DNA of 64,000 nt, taken from contig NZ_JAHWDP010000002.1 in NCBI RefSeq assembly GCF_019312585.1, forward strand, positions 496,001 through 560,000, read 5' to 3'. Source of the DNA: Halomarinibacterium sedimenti. Its GTDB lineage: Bacteria > Bacteroidota > Bacteroidia > Flavobacteriales > Flavobacteriaceae. Shown in pieces: positions 37,053-47,106 of the stretch. A program made the position numbers and the translations under genes. The notes below the pieces were generated by a model, which was given only the letters and a program-made list of their open reading frames with translations, was not told the origin of the DNA and ran no database searches. Positions within the stretch are counted from its first letter, which is position 1; each line of letters starts with the position of its first letter.

Positions 37053-37579
37053 GCGTCCAAGGCATTAAGTTCTTGTGCAACTCTAGTTCGCCATTGGTAT
37101 TCCATTTCTTTTACATTAGAATGGTCACTCTCTTTATCGTATTGCGTTTGCATGGCACGGCGTTCGGCTTCCAACCTATTGTAAATCGTTTCGGCTTTCT
37201 CTTTAAAATCTCTATCGTGACTTAAAGAAGAAAGCGCTTTCCGAAGTTTCCGTGCGTGTAACTCGCTTATATCAAAATGGGTTTGCTCATGTTCTAAAAT
37301 ATATTGAGTCACTCGCTCTGGGCGATACCAAGAAAGATCTGGGTAAAAATTACTCACCACAGCATATTGAATGTTTGCAACGCCATTTCGTTCGCTAAAC
37401 GAAAAAGAAAAAGAAATTCCAGAATTGGTACTCGCCACAAAGCTATCGGCTCGATTGGGCACGCCTCTAAAATCTTCCCAAGTAAGCGGTCTATTTGCGT
37501 CCCAAGCGATTTTTTCTTCTTCAAAAGTAGAAATTATTCCGAAAAAAGGAAGCAAAAAAAGGATAATGATATTCATCAT
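37043..37579 (-). CDS. DUF922-type exported Zn-dependent protease
   Basis: A 178-residue protein with a short signal peptide (to about residue 19). The HExxH-like motif HEQTH (97-101) sits in QYILEHEQTHFDISELHARKL, the signature of DUF922, described as a predicted secreted zinc protease. WDANRPLTWEDFRGVPNRAD near residues 26-45 is the conserved N-terminal part. The stop overlaps the start of the DUF3820 gene, so the pair is likely translationally coupled. Activity has not been inferred beyond the motif. Confidence 0.82.
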   Translation of the reverse strand: MMNIIILFLLPFFGIISTFEEEKIAWDANRPLTWEDFRGVPNRADSFVASTNSGISFSFSFSERNGVANIQYAVVSNFYPDLSWYRPERVTQYILEHEQTHFDISELHARKLRKALSSLSHDRDFKEKAETIYNRLEAERRAMQTQYDKESDHSNVKEMEYQWRTRVAQELNALDAWK

Positions 37580-37616
37580 TTGAATAACGATGGATTTTTA
37601 AAAATATTGAACGTAG

Positions 37617-38021
37617 CTATCCCCAGTTAAACTGAACAAGGCGTTCAATATCTGGATGCAAACTATAATCCACAGGGCAGGTTTTTGCCGTATGTTCTAA
37701 TATTTTTTGATTTTTATCGGAAACTCCAGCAGGTAGCTGCATCTCCACTTCAATTTTTGAAATCCTACGCGGATTGGAAGCCATCGTTTTGGTCACCGTG
37801 GCGGTGGCGCCATCTAAGACAACACCTAAGCCTTCGGCTTTAATGCCCATAGTCGTCAACATACAATTTGCCAATCCTGTGGCCACGGTATCGGTTGGCG
37901 AAAAAGCTTCTCCCTTGCCTTGATTATCGGTAGGCGCATCTGTGATAAAGGTGTCGCCCGATTTTAAGTGCTCGTTTGATGTACGAAGATTTCCTAAGTA
38001 GGTAACTTTTGAGGTAGCCAT
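37617..38021 (-). CDS. OsmC family peroxiredoxin-like protein
   Basis: A 134-residue OsmC/Ohr-fold protein that reduces organic hydroperoxides or handles thiol stress. The two conserved cysteines are Cys53 in GLANCMLTTMG and Cys115 in HTAKTCPVDYSL, with FSPTDTVATGL just before the first. It is closer to the general OsmC group than to Ohr. The start overlaps the stop of the LysM-binding-protein gene by one base. Confidence 0.9.
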   Translation of the reverse strand: MATSKVTYLGNLRTSNEHLKSGDTFITDAPTDNQGKGEAFSPTDTVATGLANCMLTTMGIKAEGLGVVLDGATATVTKTMASNPRRISKIEVEMQLPAGVSDKNQKILEHTAKTCPVDYSLHPDIERLVQFNWG

Positions 38022-39931
38022 TATTTAACAACTTCTATTTTAAGTCCTTCCCCATATTTTAATATATAGAAGGCTTGATTGGTATATCCAGAAAATAACT
38101 TTTTATCGTAACGAAATTTATTTTCAACATATTCTGTTTCCGATTCACTATTCACAGCATCATAAATTGTATCTGCAGCTGCTAAACGCAACAACACGTC
38201 ATACGTTAAATCGAATCCACGCACGGCATATCGATTAGGCAATACACCGTATTTGTTTTCGTAACTCACAATAAAGGCGTCTTTTTCTTCAAAATCATAA
38301 CTTTTACTTACCGAGGGAAATGTAAAATTAAGATTGGCCAAATGCATATTAGAAACATCATCGTATTCAAAATTGTCATTCTTATTCGTTGTGAACAAAC
38401 GCACATTTCCGTTCGAATTCATTCCATTTAAAATACCCACCACATTACTAATAAGGACAGGGTTATTCGATTCTAAAATCACCCAATTCTCTAGGGTCTT
38501 ATCAAGTTTTCCTTGAATATCCGTCACATATAAAAATCCTTTTTCTCTTGGCGAAAGTGTGGTAGCGGATGGAATAGCAGCTAGAACCCGCTGTTTCGTT
38601 TTGCTATCACTATCGGCAATAAGAATCACTTTTTTTCCTTCGTGATTGTCTTTTAAAAACTGAATCATTTGCTGAGTGAGCAGTTCTTCATCGGGAAGCG
38701 TCTGAAACAAATTGGAGGTGAGTTTAATACTTCGATTGCTTAAGGGTGAAAAAACGGGCACATTATCTCCCTTTAATTCTTGTGCGACAAACTCGACACT
38801 TTTACTTAATAGTGGCCCAATAACAGCATCCACTTCTGAAAAATCGTTTTGGGACAGGATGGAGTTTAGTGTGGTTTTGCTTCCTTCAGAATCATACACT
38901 TTTAAATCTATCGAGATCCCTTTGTCTTTGGCAAAGTCTGTTGCCATAAGCACTCCACTATAAAAATCCAACGCAATACGAAGGGTTCTATTTTTCTTTA
39001 AAATATCCTTTTGAGAATCTATAGAATCTGAAACCACTTCAGGCAACTGAAACGGAAGGAATACCACCACATTTTTCTTCCAAGTGTTTACAATAGTATT
39101 CTCAAGGTTAATTTTATTAGCATTTATTGAAATGGCTTCGGAAGCTTCTCTCGGAATTTTTAAAATCATTCCTTCTTTTAATCCGTCTTTTGCATACGGA
39201 TTAAGAGCAACAATTTCCTCTTCTGTTAGTCCTAATTTTACTTTTAACCTATAAAACCCTTCTTTAGGCTGCACTTCATAAAAATCGAATTTTGATTCTT
39301 CAATGGTAGCCGATTCGGTCACGGAGGTTTTAGGAACATTCAATTTAGTGCCAATAGGCAAACCTTCTTTTAATTCTGGGTTTAGTGCTTTTAATTCTAC
39401 TACAGAAATACCATACATACGGGCAATGCCGTAAAAGGTCTCTTTGGGTTGCACCTCATGAATTTGAGTGTCTTTTATAGTCTCAATTTCTGTAGTAACT
39501 TCAGTAGTGGTTTCAGAAATAACTACCTTTTCAAACTGCGGAATTTCAAGTTTATCTCCTTTTCTTAATCCTTCAGAATATAAAAACTTATTGTATTTCT
39601 TAATGTCATCTATGGTCACTCCATATTTTTGAGAAATACTGAAAAGCGTTTCTTTTCTTTTTGTTCTATGCGTTTTAAACCCTGTTACTTTTAATTCATT
39701 TCCGCTTGCGGCAGGAATAATTAAAACACTACTGGAAGTGATTCCGTTTTTAGCATCTGGGTTTAAACGGTAAATTGCCTCTTCGCTTACGCCGTATTTT
39801 TTTGCAATGCTGTACACGGTTTCACCTTTTTCAACTTTATGGGTTTTATAGGTTTCTTGCGAAGGAATTTCGGCATAGCTAATGCAGGAATGCAGCAGAA
39901 GAAAAGAAAAAATGATGATTAGATATTTCAC
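38021..39931 (-). CDS. Four-LysM / periplasmic-binding-protein fusion
   Basis: A 636-residue exported protein. After a signal peptide with a lipobox-like LLHSC (Cys about 16) come four LysM domains at about 30-75, 85-133, 155-200 and 215-262 (HKVEKGETVYSIAKKYGV, EVQPKETFYGIARMYGI). LysM binds peptidoglycan. Residues about 285-630 resemble a type I periplasmic-binding fold of the amino-acid ABC-transporter kind (FYSGVLMATDFAKDKGI, VDAVIGPLLSKSVEFVA, YDVLLRLAAAD). No ABC transporter genes are nearby. An LpoA-like role in controlling cell-wall synthesis is possible, by analogy only. guaA lies directly upstream. Confidence 0.85.
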   Translation of the reverse strand: MKYLIIIFSFLLLHSCISYAEIPSQETYKTHKVEKGETVYSIAKKYGVSEEAIYRLNPDAKNGITSSSVLIIPAASGNELKVTGFKTHRTKRKETLFSISQKYGVTIDDIKKYNKFLYSEGLRKGDKLEIPQFEKVVISETTTEVTTEIETIKDTQIHEVQPKETFYGIARMYGISVVELKALNPELKEGLPIGTKLNVPKTSVTESATIEESKFDFYEVQPKEGFYRLKVKLGLTEEEIVALNPYAKDGLKEGMILKIPREASEAISINANKINLENTIVNTWKKNVVVFLPFQLPEVVSDSIDSQKDILKKNRTLRIALDFYSGVLMATDFAKDKGISIDLKVYDSEGSKTTLNSILSQNDFSEVDAVIGPLLSKSVEFVAQELKGDNVPVFSPLSNRSIKLTSNLFQTLPDEELLTQQMIQFLKDNHEGKKVILIADSDSKTKQRVLAAIPSATTLSPREKGFLYVTDIQGKLDKTLENWVILESNNPVLISNVVGILNGMNSNGNVRLFTTNKNDNFEYDDVSNMHLANLNFTFPSVSKSYDFEEKDAFIVSYENKYGVLPNRYAVRGFDLTYDVLLRLAAADTIYDAVNSESETEYVENKFRYDKKLFSGYTNQAFYILKYGEGLKIEVVK

Positions 39932-39950
39932 TTAGTTAATGGTTTTAATA

Positions 39951-41480
39951 TTATTCCCACTCGATGGTGGCTGGTGGCTTAGAGCTAATGTCGTAAACTA
40001 CTCTATTAACGCCTTTTACACGGTTTATTATATAGTTGGAGGTTTCTTGTAAAAATTCATACGGTAAATTCACCCAATCTGCGGTCATTCCATCGGTGCT
40101 TTCTACTGCTCGCAACGCCACTACTTTTTCGTAGGTACGTTCATCTCCCATTACTCCTACACTTTGCACGGGTAACAAAATAGCTCCCGCTTGCCATACT
40201 TTATCGTATAAATCCCATTTTTTAAGTCCGTCGATAAAAATAGCGTCTACCTCTTGTAAGATACGCACTTTTTCTTCTGTAATGTCCCCCAAAATTCGAA
40301 TCGCCAATCCAGGCCCAGGAAACGGATGTCTTCCCAATAATTCTGGGTCGATGCCCATTTGGGCTCCAACGCGACGTACTTCATCTTTAAATAACATTCG
40401 TAACGGCTCTACCACTTTTAATTTCATAAAATCGGGTAATCCTCCCACATTGTGATGCGATTTAATAGTAACCGAAGGCCCATTCACCGAAACACTTTCA
40501 ATGACATCGGGATAAATCGTTCCTTGCGCCAACCAATCAACATCTTCCACCAAATGTGCTTCGTGATCAAACACTTCAATAAAGGCATTCCCAATAGCCT
40601 TTCGTTTTGCTTCAGGCTCACTCACCCCTGCCAATGCTTTCAAGAAACGTGCCGAAGCATCCACTCCTTTCACATTTAATCCCATATGTTCGTATTGGTC
40701 AAGCACATTTTGGAATTCATTTTTACGTAGCAATCCGTTGTTTACGAAAATACAATACAGATTTTTCCCAATAGCCTTATGTAAGAGTACTGCTGCTACG
40801 GTAGAATCGACGCCTCCACTGAGTCCTAAAACCACTTTATCGTTTCCCAATTTTTCTTTTAACTCTTGTACGGTGGTATCCACAAAAGCAGCAGGCGTCC
40901 AATTGGGTTTCACCCCTGCAATTTCAATGAGGAAATTCTCAAGCAATTGCTTTCCGTGAGTAGTATGATAGACTTCTGGATGAAACTGAATGGCATAGGT
41001 TTCTTCTCCTTCAATTTGGTAAGCGGCATTGGCAACGTCATCGGTACTGGCTAGCTTAATCGCTTTTTTGGGAAGTACTTTTATACTATCACTATGACTC
41101 ATCCACACTTGGGCACCTTCTGGGATTCCTATAAACAAATTGGACGTGTCTAAAATGGTATTGAGCTTGGCTCTTCCATACTCCCTTGTATTAGAAGGAG
41201 CAACTTCACCTCCAAAAAAATGTGCCAAATACTGCGCCCCGTAACAAACGCCTAATAGCGGTAATTTTCCTTTAATTTTGGATAAATCGGGATGTGGTGC
41301 ATCTTCGGCACGTACCGAAAAAGGACTCCCCGAAAGGATGACTGCCTTAAAGCTTGACAAATCTTCTGGAATGTGGTGGTAAGGGTGAATTTCGCAGTAA
41401 ATGTTGAGTTCTCTAACCCGTCTTGCAATAAGTTGGGTGAACTGCGAACCAAAATCTAAAATAAGGACGTTGTTTTGCAT
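39951..41480 (-). CDS. guaA: GMP synthase (glutamine-hydrolysing)
   Basis: A 509-residue enzyme that converts XMP to GMP. The N-terminal class I glutaminase has Cys79 in [12 protein letters not shown] and His167/Glu169 in QFHPEVYHT. The ATP-pyrophosphatase loop is SGGVDST (221-227). The C-terminal dimerisation domain ends [17 protein letters not shown], as in the family. The ATG at 41480 is chosen: the in-frame TTG at 41486 lies inside a promoter -7 box (TATTTTTG, 41491-41484), so the mRNA probably begins at or just before the ATG. Confidence 0.97.
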   Translation of the reverse strand: MQNNVLILDFGSQFTQLIARRVRELNIYCEIHPYHHIPEDLSSFKAVILSGSPFSVRAEDAPHPDLSKIKGKLPLLGVCYGAQYLAHFFGGEVAPSNTREYGRAKLNTILDTSNLFIGIPEGAQVWMSHSDSIKVLPKKAIKLASTDDVANAAYQIEGEETYAIQFHPEVYHTTHGKQLLENFLIEIAGVKPNWTPAAFVDTTVQELKEKLGNDKVVLGLSGGVDSTVAAVLLHKAIGKNLYCIFVNNGLLRKNEFQNVLDQYEHMGLNVKGVDASARFLKALAGVSEPEAKRKAIGNAFIEVFDHEAHLVEDVDWLAQGTIYPDVIESVSVNGPSVTIKSHHNVGGLPDFMKLKVVEPLRMLFKDEVRRVGAQMGIDPELLGRHPFPGPGLAIRILGDITEEKVRILQEVDAIFIDGLKKWDLYDKVWQAGAILLPVQSVGVMGDERTYEKVVALRAVESTDGMTADWVNLPYEFLQETSNYIINRVKGVNRVVYDISSKPPATIEWE

Positions 41481-41483
41481 AGG

Positions 41484-41491
41484 CAAAAATA
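41484..41491 (-). promoter_or_regulatory. guaA promoter -7 box, near-leaderless
   Basis: TATTTTTG on the minus strand fits TAnnTTTG exactly and ends only three bases before the ATG at 41480. With the usual distance from box to transcript start, little or no 5' leader remains. Confidence 0.5.
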
Positions 41492-41543
41492 GGGTGTTTT
41501 TTGTTTTTGGCTAAGATAGAATACTAACTTTTTTATTAAAGTT

Positions 41544-43139
41544 TTAAACTTTTAAAACTGTAAATTCATTTACCAACGGCTCCAACTCCTTTTTTAATAC
41601 TGAAAGTAACTCTGCTCCCAACTCCAAATACAATTCTGAAAAATTAAGGGTACGCTCCTGCAAACTTCCTTTGGGGAATAGTTCGTCTTGCATAGCAGTC
41701 AGTCGGTCCAATTGGTCTGCCAACTTTCGTTTTTGGGCTTTTAACAAACGTTTTTCGAGGTTATCGAGTCCGTTGAGCTGCTTCTTTTCTTGCGCTGCCA
41801 CAGCTCCTACAAAGGAGGCATCGGTTTTTTTTGCCAATTCGTATAAGTCCTTAAATTGCTGTTGTAAATGTTTCCGCTGACTTGAAAAATCAATCTCAAT
41901 TTCTGAAAGCTTTTTGGTGTACCACGTTTTGAGTTCGTGTTGTTTTTGGAATACTTCAGAAATAGGCACGTTGAGCTTCTCAAGTTTTTCGGAAAGTTGT
42001 CCTGACACTAACAAGGCCGAATTCCGTAATAATAATAGTGGAAACGGTATAGCAACTGCTTCAAAGTAATCCTTTAACTGAAACCAATACGCCAATTCGC
42101 CACCGCCTCCTATATAACAAAGGTTAGGCAATATTACTTCTTGATATAATGGTCGTAATAACGCATTGGGTGAAAATCGTTCAGGGTGGTTTTGTAGTTC
42201 TGCAAGGATTTCTTCTTTTGAAAAAGAGATGTCGGTATCGTTTACATAAAACATTCCCTCTTTCTCAATAATACGTTCTCGCACTCCTTTCTGTAAATAA
42301 AACAAGTTTATCTCCCTTGGATGCACTTGCTCGCCATATCCTGCTTCGATCAACTTTTGGGTCGTTTCCGTTACTTTTTTAAAGGACAAATTCTCGGTCA
42401 ATTCCTTTTCAGCAAAGGGAATAAAAGCCTTTTTTAGTTCAGCATCATTTCCGTCAATAATGACTAACCCATAATCTTTAAACAATTCGTTGGCTAGATT
42501 TCGGGTAGCGTCTGCAAGGTTATTGTGCTTTACATAACTTTCTGAAAAGAGTTTCAGCAGTTCTTTTGCATTCTTAGATCCACCCCATTCTTTTTTCAGA
42601 AGTTCATACACTTTTTGCAATCCTTCCATAGACAATTCACCTACCGCACCTCCACTATTTCTATCCCAAGCGATTTTCTTTCCCTTAAAATTAAAATAAT
42701 TGATTTCATCAAAATCGTGGTCTTCCGTAGCCATCCAATACACAGGAACAAAGTGATGTTTGGGATAGGCTGCATTAAGTTGTTCCGAAAGATTTATGGT
42801 GTCGAAAATCTTGTATAAAAAATACAAAGGCCCCGTGAACAAATTAAGTTGGTGGCCTGTGGTAATGGTAAAGGTGGTTTCGTTTTGTAATGCTTCAATA
42901 TTTTGTAAGGTAGCTTCCGATGGAGAGCAACATTCGTATTGCTTTTTGAGCTGTTGCACTAAGAGATTTCTCCCTTCAGGGCGAAATGACAATTGTTTTT
43001 CTTTTACTTGAGTTTTAAAATTTTCAAGGTTGGGAAACCGATGATAAAACGTGTTTAGTTCCTCCTTTTGAGCCAAATAATCACAGATGAGTTTTGAAAA
43101 ATAACCCGTTTTGGAGTACGAAATATATTGTTTTGGCAT
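41544..43139 (-). CDS. bshC: Bacillithiol biosynthesis cysteine-adding enzyme
   Basis: A 531-residue enzyme that joins cysteine to glucosaminyl-malate to finish bacillithiol, the low-molecular thiol of Firmicutes and many Bacteroidota. Family motifs are TITTGHQLNLFTGPLYFLYK, FVPVYWMATEDHDFDEI and ALLRPLYQEVILPNLCYIGGGGELAYW. A coiled-coil follows at about 400-470. The length fits (about 530-540). bshA and bshB are not in the window. A promoter box TATTTTTG lies at 43169-43162. Confidence 0.95.
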   Translation of the reverse strand: MPKQYISYSKTGYFSKLICDYLAQKEELNTFYHRFPNLENFKTQVKEKQLSFRPEGRNLLVQQLKKQYECCSPSEATLQNIEALQNETTFTITTGHQLNLFTGPLYFLYKIFDTINLSEQLNAAYPKHHFVPVYWMATEDHDFDEINYFNFKGKKIAWDRNSGGAVGELSMEGLQKVYELLKKEWGGSKNAKELLKLFSESYVKHNNLADATRNLANELFKDYGLVIIDGNDAELKKAFIPFAEKELTENLSFKKVTETTQKLIEAGYGEQVHPREINLFYLQKGVRERIIEKEGMFYVNDTDISFSKEEILAELQNHPERFSPNALLRPLYQEVILPNLCYIGGGGELAYWFQLKDYFEAVAIPFPLLLLRNSALLVSGQLSEKLEKLNVPISEVFQKQHELKTWYTKKLSEIEIDFSSQRKHLQQQFKDLYELAKKTDASFVGAVAAQEKKQLNGLDNLEKRLLKAQKRKLADQLDRLTAMQDELFPKGSLQERTLNFSELYLELGAELLSVLKKELEPLVNEFTVLKV

Positions 43140-43161
43140 AGTTGCGTTTCAGAAAGGTTCA

Positions 43162-43169
43162 CAAAAATA
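43162..43169 (-). promoter_or_regulatory. bshC promoter -7 box
   Basis: TATTTTTG on the minus strand fits TAnnTTTG and lies 22 bp before the bshC start, in the gap shared with the divergent M14 peptidase gene. Confidence 0.5.
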
Positions 43170-43232
43170 AACAGTTTCCCATTTATGAAGCCTAAAGATA
43201 CGTTAATGTTAAAAAATGAAAAGGGGTTTTGC

Positions 43233-43240
43233 TATCTTTA
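43233..43240 (+). promoter_or_regulatory. Promoter -7 box of the M14 peptidase gene
   Basis: TATCTTTA is one base from TAnnTTTG and lies 22 bp before the ATG at 43263. It faces away from the bshC promoter box in the same 123-bp gap. Confidence 0.4.
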
Positions 43241-43262
43241 ACCCTTCAAAATTTTCTAACCC

Positions 43263-45755
43263 ATGAAAAATATTTTCGCACTTATTTTATTTATTTCCTC
43301 AAGTATTGCTATTGCACAACTTCAATCGCCAGCCGAATTTTTAGGCTATGAAATTGGCACCGAGTTTTCTCGCCATGCCGATGTGGTACGCTATTTTGAA
43401 CATGTTGCCGCCAATAGCAATATGGTGACTTACCAAACCTACGGAAAGACCTACGAGCGTCGTCCGCTTACCTATGCGGTGATCTCTTCTCCTAAAAATC
43501 TTGCCAATATTGAGCAAATACGTACCGATAATTTAAAACAAACGGGAATCTTAAGCGGAAACGCTACTCCGGAAATCGCCATTGTGTGGTTAAGCTATAA
43601 CGTACACGGTAACGAAGCTTCTAGTACCGAAGCCTCGATGCTTACCCTCTATAAACTCATTACCGAAAAACAAGCATGGTTAGAAAATACGGTGGTTATC
43701 ATCGACCCTTGTATTAACCCAGACGGTCGCGATCGCTATGCCAACTGGTACAATCAAGTAAAAGCCACCCCTTACAATCCTGTGCAGCTTGCCACCGAAC
43801 ACAACGAACCTTGGCCAGGAGGTCGCCCAAATCACTATCTGTTTGACCTCAACCGCGATTGGGCGTGGGCAAGTCAAGTGGAGAGCCAGCAACGGATAAA
43901 AATTTACAATCAGTGGTTACCACACGTACACGTGGATTTTCACGAGCAGGGAATTAACGAACCTTATTATTTTGCACCTGCTGCAGAACCCTATCACGAA
44001 ATTATTTCGTCTTGGCAACGTGATTTCCAAACGCAAATTGGGAAAAACCACGCCAAATACTTCGACAAAGAAGGTTGGTTATTTTTTACCCGTCAGTTTT
44101 TCGATTTGCTATACCCTAGTTACGGTGATACCTACCCTACCTATATGGGTTCCATTGGGATGACTTACGAGCAAGCGGGTCACGGACGTGCAGGTTTAGG
44201 GATTTACACCGATGAAGGCTACGAGCTTACCTTGGTGGACCGAGTGGCGCATCATACCACCACAGGGCTTTCTACTGTGGAAATTTCTTCGATGAATGCC
44301 AAAAAATTGAATACCGAATTCAAAAAGTTCTTCGATAATAGCGCTTTAAAGTATAAAAGTTATGTGTTAAAAGGAGATGCCGATAAAATCAATGCGCTCA
44401 CCCAATTGTTAGACTTACACGAAATAAAATACGGCTTTGCCACGGGTGGAAGCGTTAGCGGATTGAATTATCAAGGAAACAAAGGAAGTATGAACGCTGC
44501 GGGAGCCTTGGTAGTAAGTACCAATCAGCCAAAAGGGAAAATGGTAAAAGTACTTTTTGAACAAGACGCCAAATTGGACGAACCCCTTACTTACGATATC
44601 ACTGCATGGAGTCTTCCGTATGCCTATGGATTGGACGCCGTGGCAAGTACCAGTTTGGTTGCGGCTAATGGCACAAATCCAAATTTAAAAGTCATCAATC
44701 AAGTGGCTCCAGCTTCGGCTTTAGCAGGATATATTGTGGAATGGAACAGCCTACAAGACGCTGCCTTTTTAGCCGATTTACTCCAGCAAGATATTAAAGT
44801 GCGCTTTTCGGAAAAGGACTTGAGTATCCAGGGGCAGAAATTCAGTAAAGGAAGCTTGGTGATTACCAAAAGTGATAACCGCACCAACGAAAAATTCACC
44901 GAAATTGTCACCAAAACAGCCAACAAACACCATAGAAATCTGAATGTGGCCACCACTAGTTTTAGCGATAACGGTACCGATTTTGGCTCGACCGATGTAA
45001 AAATTATCAACAAAAACCGAATTGCCATGCTTAAAGGAAGTGGCGTGTCCTCTTTAAGTTATGGTGCATTGTGGCATTTTATGGAGCAACAACTCAAGTA
45101 TCCTGTAACGTCCATCGATACCGATGATTTTAGTGTGGAAGCCCTTAGCAAAATTGATGTTTTGGTATTGCCTAGTGGTTGGTACAATCGTTTTTTAAAC
45201 GACAGTACTTTAGGCGATTTAAAAGCCTGGATACAAAAAGGAGGGAAAGTCATTGCCATTGATAATGCCCTAAAGAGTTTTGTAGATAAGGATGGGTTCG
45301 ACTTAAAGAAAAACGCCAAAGACGAAGCCGAAAAAGAAGAAGATAAGCCCAAAGGCAATCTTACGCCTTACGACCAACGTGAACGCGCCAGTGTCACCAA
45401 CTTTATTACAGGAAGTATTTACAAAGTGAAACTAGACCCCTCCCACCCTATGGCGTTTGGCTATGGCGACACCTATTACAGTTTAAAACTGGGGAACGAT
45501 TCCTACCAATTTTTGGAAAATGGGTATAATGTAGGCTATATCGATGGCGATGCCGTAAGCGTTTCTGGATTTTCAGGAAACGATGCCAAAGCAGGACTTA
45601 AAAACTCTTTAGTCTTTGGAGAATCCCAACTAGGAAGCGGTAGCATTGTCTATTTGGTAGACGATGTCATGTTCCGTTCTTTTTGGGAAAACGGAAAGCT
45701 ATTTTTTGTAAACAGCCTTTTTATGGTAAATAGCAACGTGTGGGTGCTAGATTAG
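43263..45755 (+). CDS. Exported M14-family zinc carboxypeptidase-like protein
   Basis: An 830-residue protein with a signal peptide (to about residue 18, IAIAQ). The M14 domain covers about 20-360: zinc ligands His115 and Glu118 in YNVHGNEASSTEAS and His in HVHVDFHEQG (223-227). The substrate-binding region is IDPCINPDGRDRY with PGGRPNHYLFDLNRDW, and the probable catalytic Glu is in MTYEQAGHGRAG. Residues about 360-830 form a long C-terminal extension with a class I glutaminase-like segment (IDVLVLPSGWYN, GKVIAIDNALKSF). This architecture is widespread in Bacteroidota. No type IX tail is seen. Confidence 0.9.
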   Translation: MKNIFALILFISSSIAIAQLQSPAEFLGYEIGTEFSRHADVVRYFEHVAANSNMVTYQTYGKTYERRPLTYAVISSPKNLANIEQIRTDNLKQTGILSGNATPEIAIVWLSYNVHGNEASSTEASMLTLYKLITEKQAWLENTVVIIDPCINPDGRDRYANWYNQVKATPYNPVQLATEHNEPWPGGRPNHYLFDLNRDWAWASQVESQQRIKIYNQWLPHVHVDFHEQGINEPYYFAPAAEPYHEIISSWQRDFQTQIGKNHAKYFDKEGWLFFTRQFFDLLYPSYGDTYPTYMGSIGMTYEQAGHGRAGLGIYTDEGYELTLVDRVAHHTTTGLSTVEISSMNAKKLNTEFKKFFDNSALKYKSYVLKGDADKINALTQLLDLHEIKYGFATGGSVSGLNYQGNKGSMNAAGALVVSTNQPKGKMVKVLFEQDAKLDEPLTYDITAWSLPYAYGLDAVASTSLVAANGTNPNLKVINQVAPASALAGYIVEWNSLQDAAFLADLLQQDIKVRFSEKDLSIQGQKFSKGSLVITKSDNRTNEKFTEIVTKTANKHHRNLNVATTSFSDNGTDFGSTDVKIINKNRIAMLKGSGVSSLSYGALWHFMEQQLKYPVTSIDTDDFSVEALSKIDVLVLPSGWYNRFLNDSTLGDLKAWIQKGGKVIAIDNALKSFVDKDGFDLKKNAKDEAEKEEDKPKGNLTPYDQRERASVTNFITGSIYKVKLDPSHPMAFGYGDTYYSLKLGNDSYQFLENGYNVGYIDGDAVSVSGFSGNDAKAGLKNSLVFGESQLGSGSIVYLVDDVMFRSFWENGKLFFVNSLFMVNSNVWVLD

Positions 45756-45765
45756 AAGATACTAG

Positions 45766-46422
45766 ATGCTAAAAGCAGTTCTTTTTGATATGGATGGGGT
45801 GATTGTAGATACCGAACCCCTACACCGTAAGGCCTATTTTAAGATGTTTGAAGAAATGAATATTCCCGTTTCTGAAGCGCTTTACACCAGCTTTACAGGA
45901 CAAAGCACCCTAGAGATTTGCCAAACATTAGTAAGCACCTTTTCGCTTACCCAAACCCCACAAAGCTTAGTGGTGTGTAAACGCAAGCATTTTAAATATT
46001 TATTTGAACACGACAACCCCCTCCAACTGCTCCCTGGAGTGTTGGAGTTAATACAGGACTATTACCATAACGGACTTACCCTCGTACTCGCCTCCTCGGC
46101 GTCGATGACCAATATTAACCGAATTTTTGATCGCTTTGACCTTAACAAATACTTTGTCGCCAAACTAAGCGGTGCCGACCTTGCCAAAAGCAAACCCCAC
46201 CCCGAAATTTTTATCAAGGCCGCTCAAGCCTCGGGACACTCCAAAGCACAGTGTATGGTGATTGAGGACTCTACCAACGGCATTGCCGCTGCGAAAAGTG
46301 CTGGGATATTTTGTGTGGGTTATAACAGCCTCCATAGCGAAGACCAAGACTATAGCCTAGCCGATAAGGTGGTGGGAGATTTTAGGGAATTGGGATTTGA
46401 GAGAGTGAAGGGGTGGGTTTAA
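45766..46422 (+). CDS. HAD-superfamily phosphatase/phosphoglucomutase-like
   Basis: A 218-residue HAD hydrolase of the beta-phosphoglucomutase/phosphatase subgroup. Motif I is FDMDGVIVDTEPLH (nucleophile Asp8, Asp10), motif II LASSAS, motif III KSKPHPEIF and motif IV VIEDSTNGIAAAKSAG. The cap between residues 16 and 80 is helical. Substrates in this subgroup range from sugar phosphates to pseudouridine 5'-phosphate, and none can be chosen here. It lies 10 bp after the M14 gene, probably co-transcribed. Confidence 0.9.
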   Translation: MLKAVLFDMDGVIVDTEPLHRKAYFKMFEEMNIPVSEALYTSFTGQSTLEICQTLVSTFSLTQTPQSLVVCKRKHFKYLFEHDNPLQLLPGVLELIQDYYHNGLTLVLASSASMTNINRIFDRFDLNKYFVAKLSGADLAKSKPHPEIFIKAAQASGHSKAQCMVIEDSTNGIAAAKSAGIFCVGYNSLHSEDQDYSLADKVVGDFRELGFERVKGWV

Positions 46423-46490
46423 TTTATTTCAAAAATATCAATGGGAAGTTCTCCTGTTTTTTGGGAATAGGTGTTTGGTTTTATTTAATG

Positions 46491-47024
46491 CTAACGCCCA
46501 TTTTTTAGGGTTAGATAATCATTTTCAAACATGAATAAAACTTTTTCGGGAGGAGGTTTCATTTCATAATCTGGATCACTGTTCATAAGAATTTCGGTCA
46601 TACTCTGTGCTTTTTTGTTTTTCCAAAATCCAGCTTTTGTGAATCCTATGGCGCATATTTGGTTATTTTGCTTAAAGGTTTGTCTATGATATACCCATTT
46701 GTCATCTGAGCCTTCTAATTTTAAGGTGATGTCAAACTTTTTAAACATTCTTAGGGGCTTTTTGTATATAATTTTTTGGGATGCTAAAACACCAAACATG
46801 CCTTTTTTTATAGTATTCTCATACAGCTTTGACCGAAAAACTACTTCGTATCGAATTAGGTCCATATAGTAGAAATATTTTGAATTAGCCATAAACCGAA
46901 AGGATTCGCAATCCAAAATATTAACTCTTCTTGTCCGAGTTAACTTAGAAGTAGGTTTAACTTTTTTCCAGAATATTCTTGACCCAATGTAGATATAGAT
47001 CATGTGTACCCAATAATAAATCAT
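46491..47024 (-). CDS. Hotdog-fold acyl-CoA thioesterase-like protein
   Basis: A 177-residue protein resembling the 4-hydroxybenzoyl-CoA/THEM6-like thioesterase group. FRFMANSKYFYYMDLIRYEVVFRS carries the central helix with a D-x-x-R pattern. Strands such as KPLRMFKKFDITLKLEG, WVYHRQTFKQ and CAIGFTKAGFWK follow. The usual catalytic Asp near the helix N-terminus is replaced by Asn/Ser (MANSKYF), so activity is uncertain. The N-terminus is hydrophobic (YYWVHMIYIYIG) and a second in-frame ATG exists at 47003. Confidence 0.65.
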   Translation of the reverse strand: MIYYWVHMIYIYIGSRIFWKKVKPTSKLTRTRRVNILDCESFRFMANSKYFYYMDLIRYEVVFRSKLYENTIKKGMFGVLASQKIIYKKPLRMFKKFDITLKLEGSDDKWVYHRQTFKQNNQICAIGFTKAGFWKNKKAQSMTEILMNSDPDYEMKPPPEKVLFMFENDYLTLKNGR

Positions 47025-47106
47025 AGTTTAGAATTTTAGTTTTTAGTCCTTATGTTTCTGAGATTCAAAATTACTTTCAGCTTGGTGTATCCTCAAAACC
47101 AATGTG

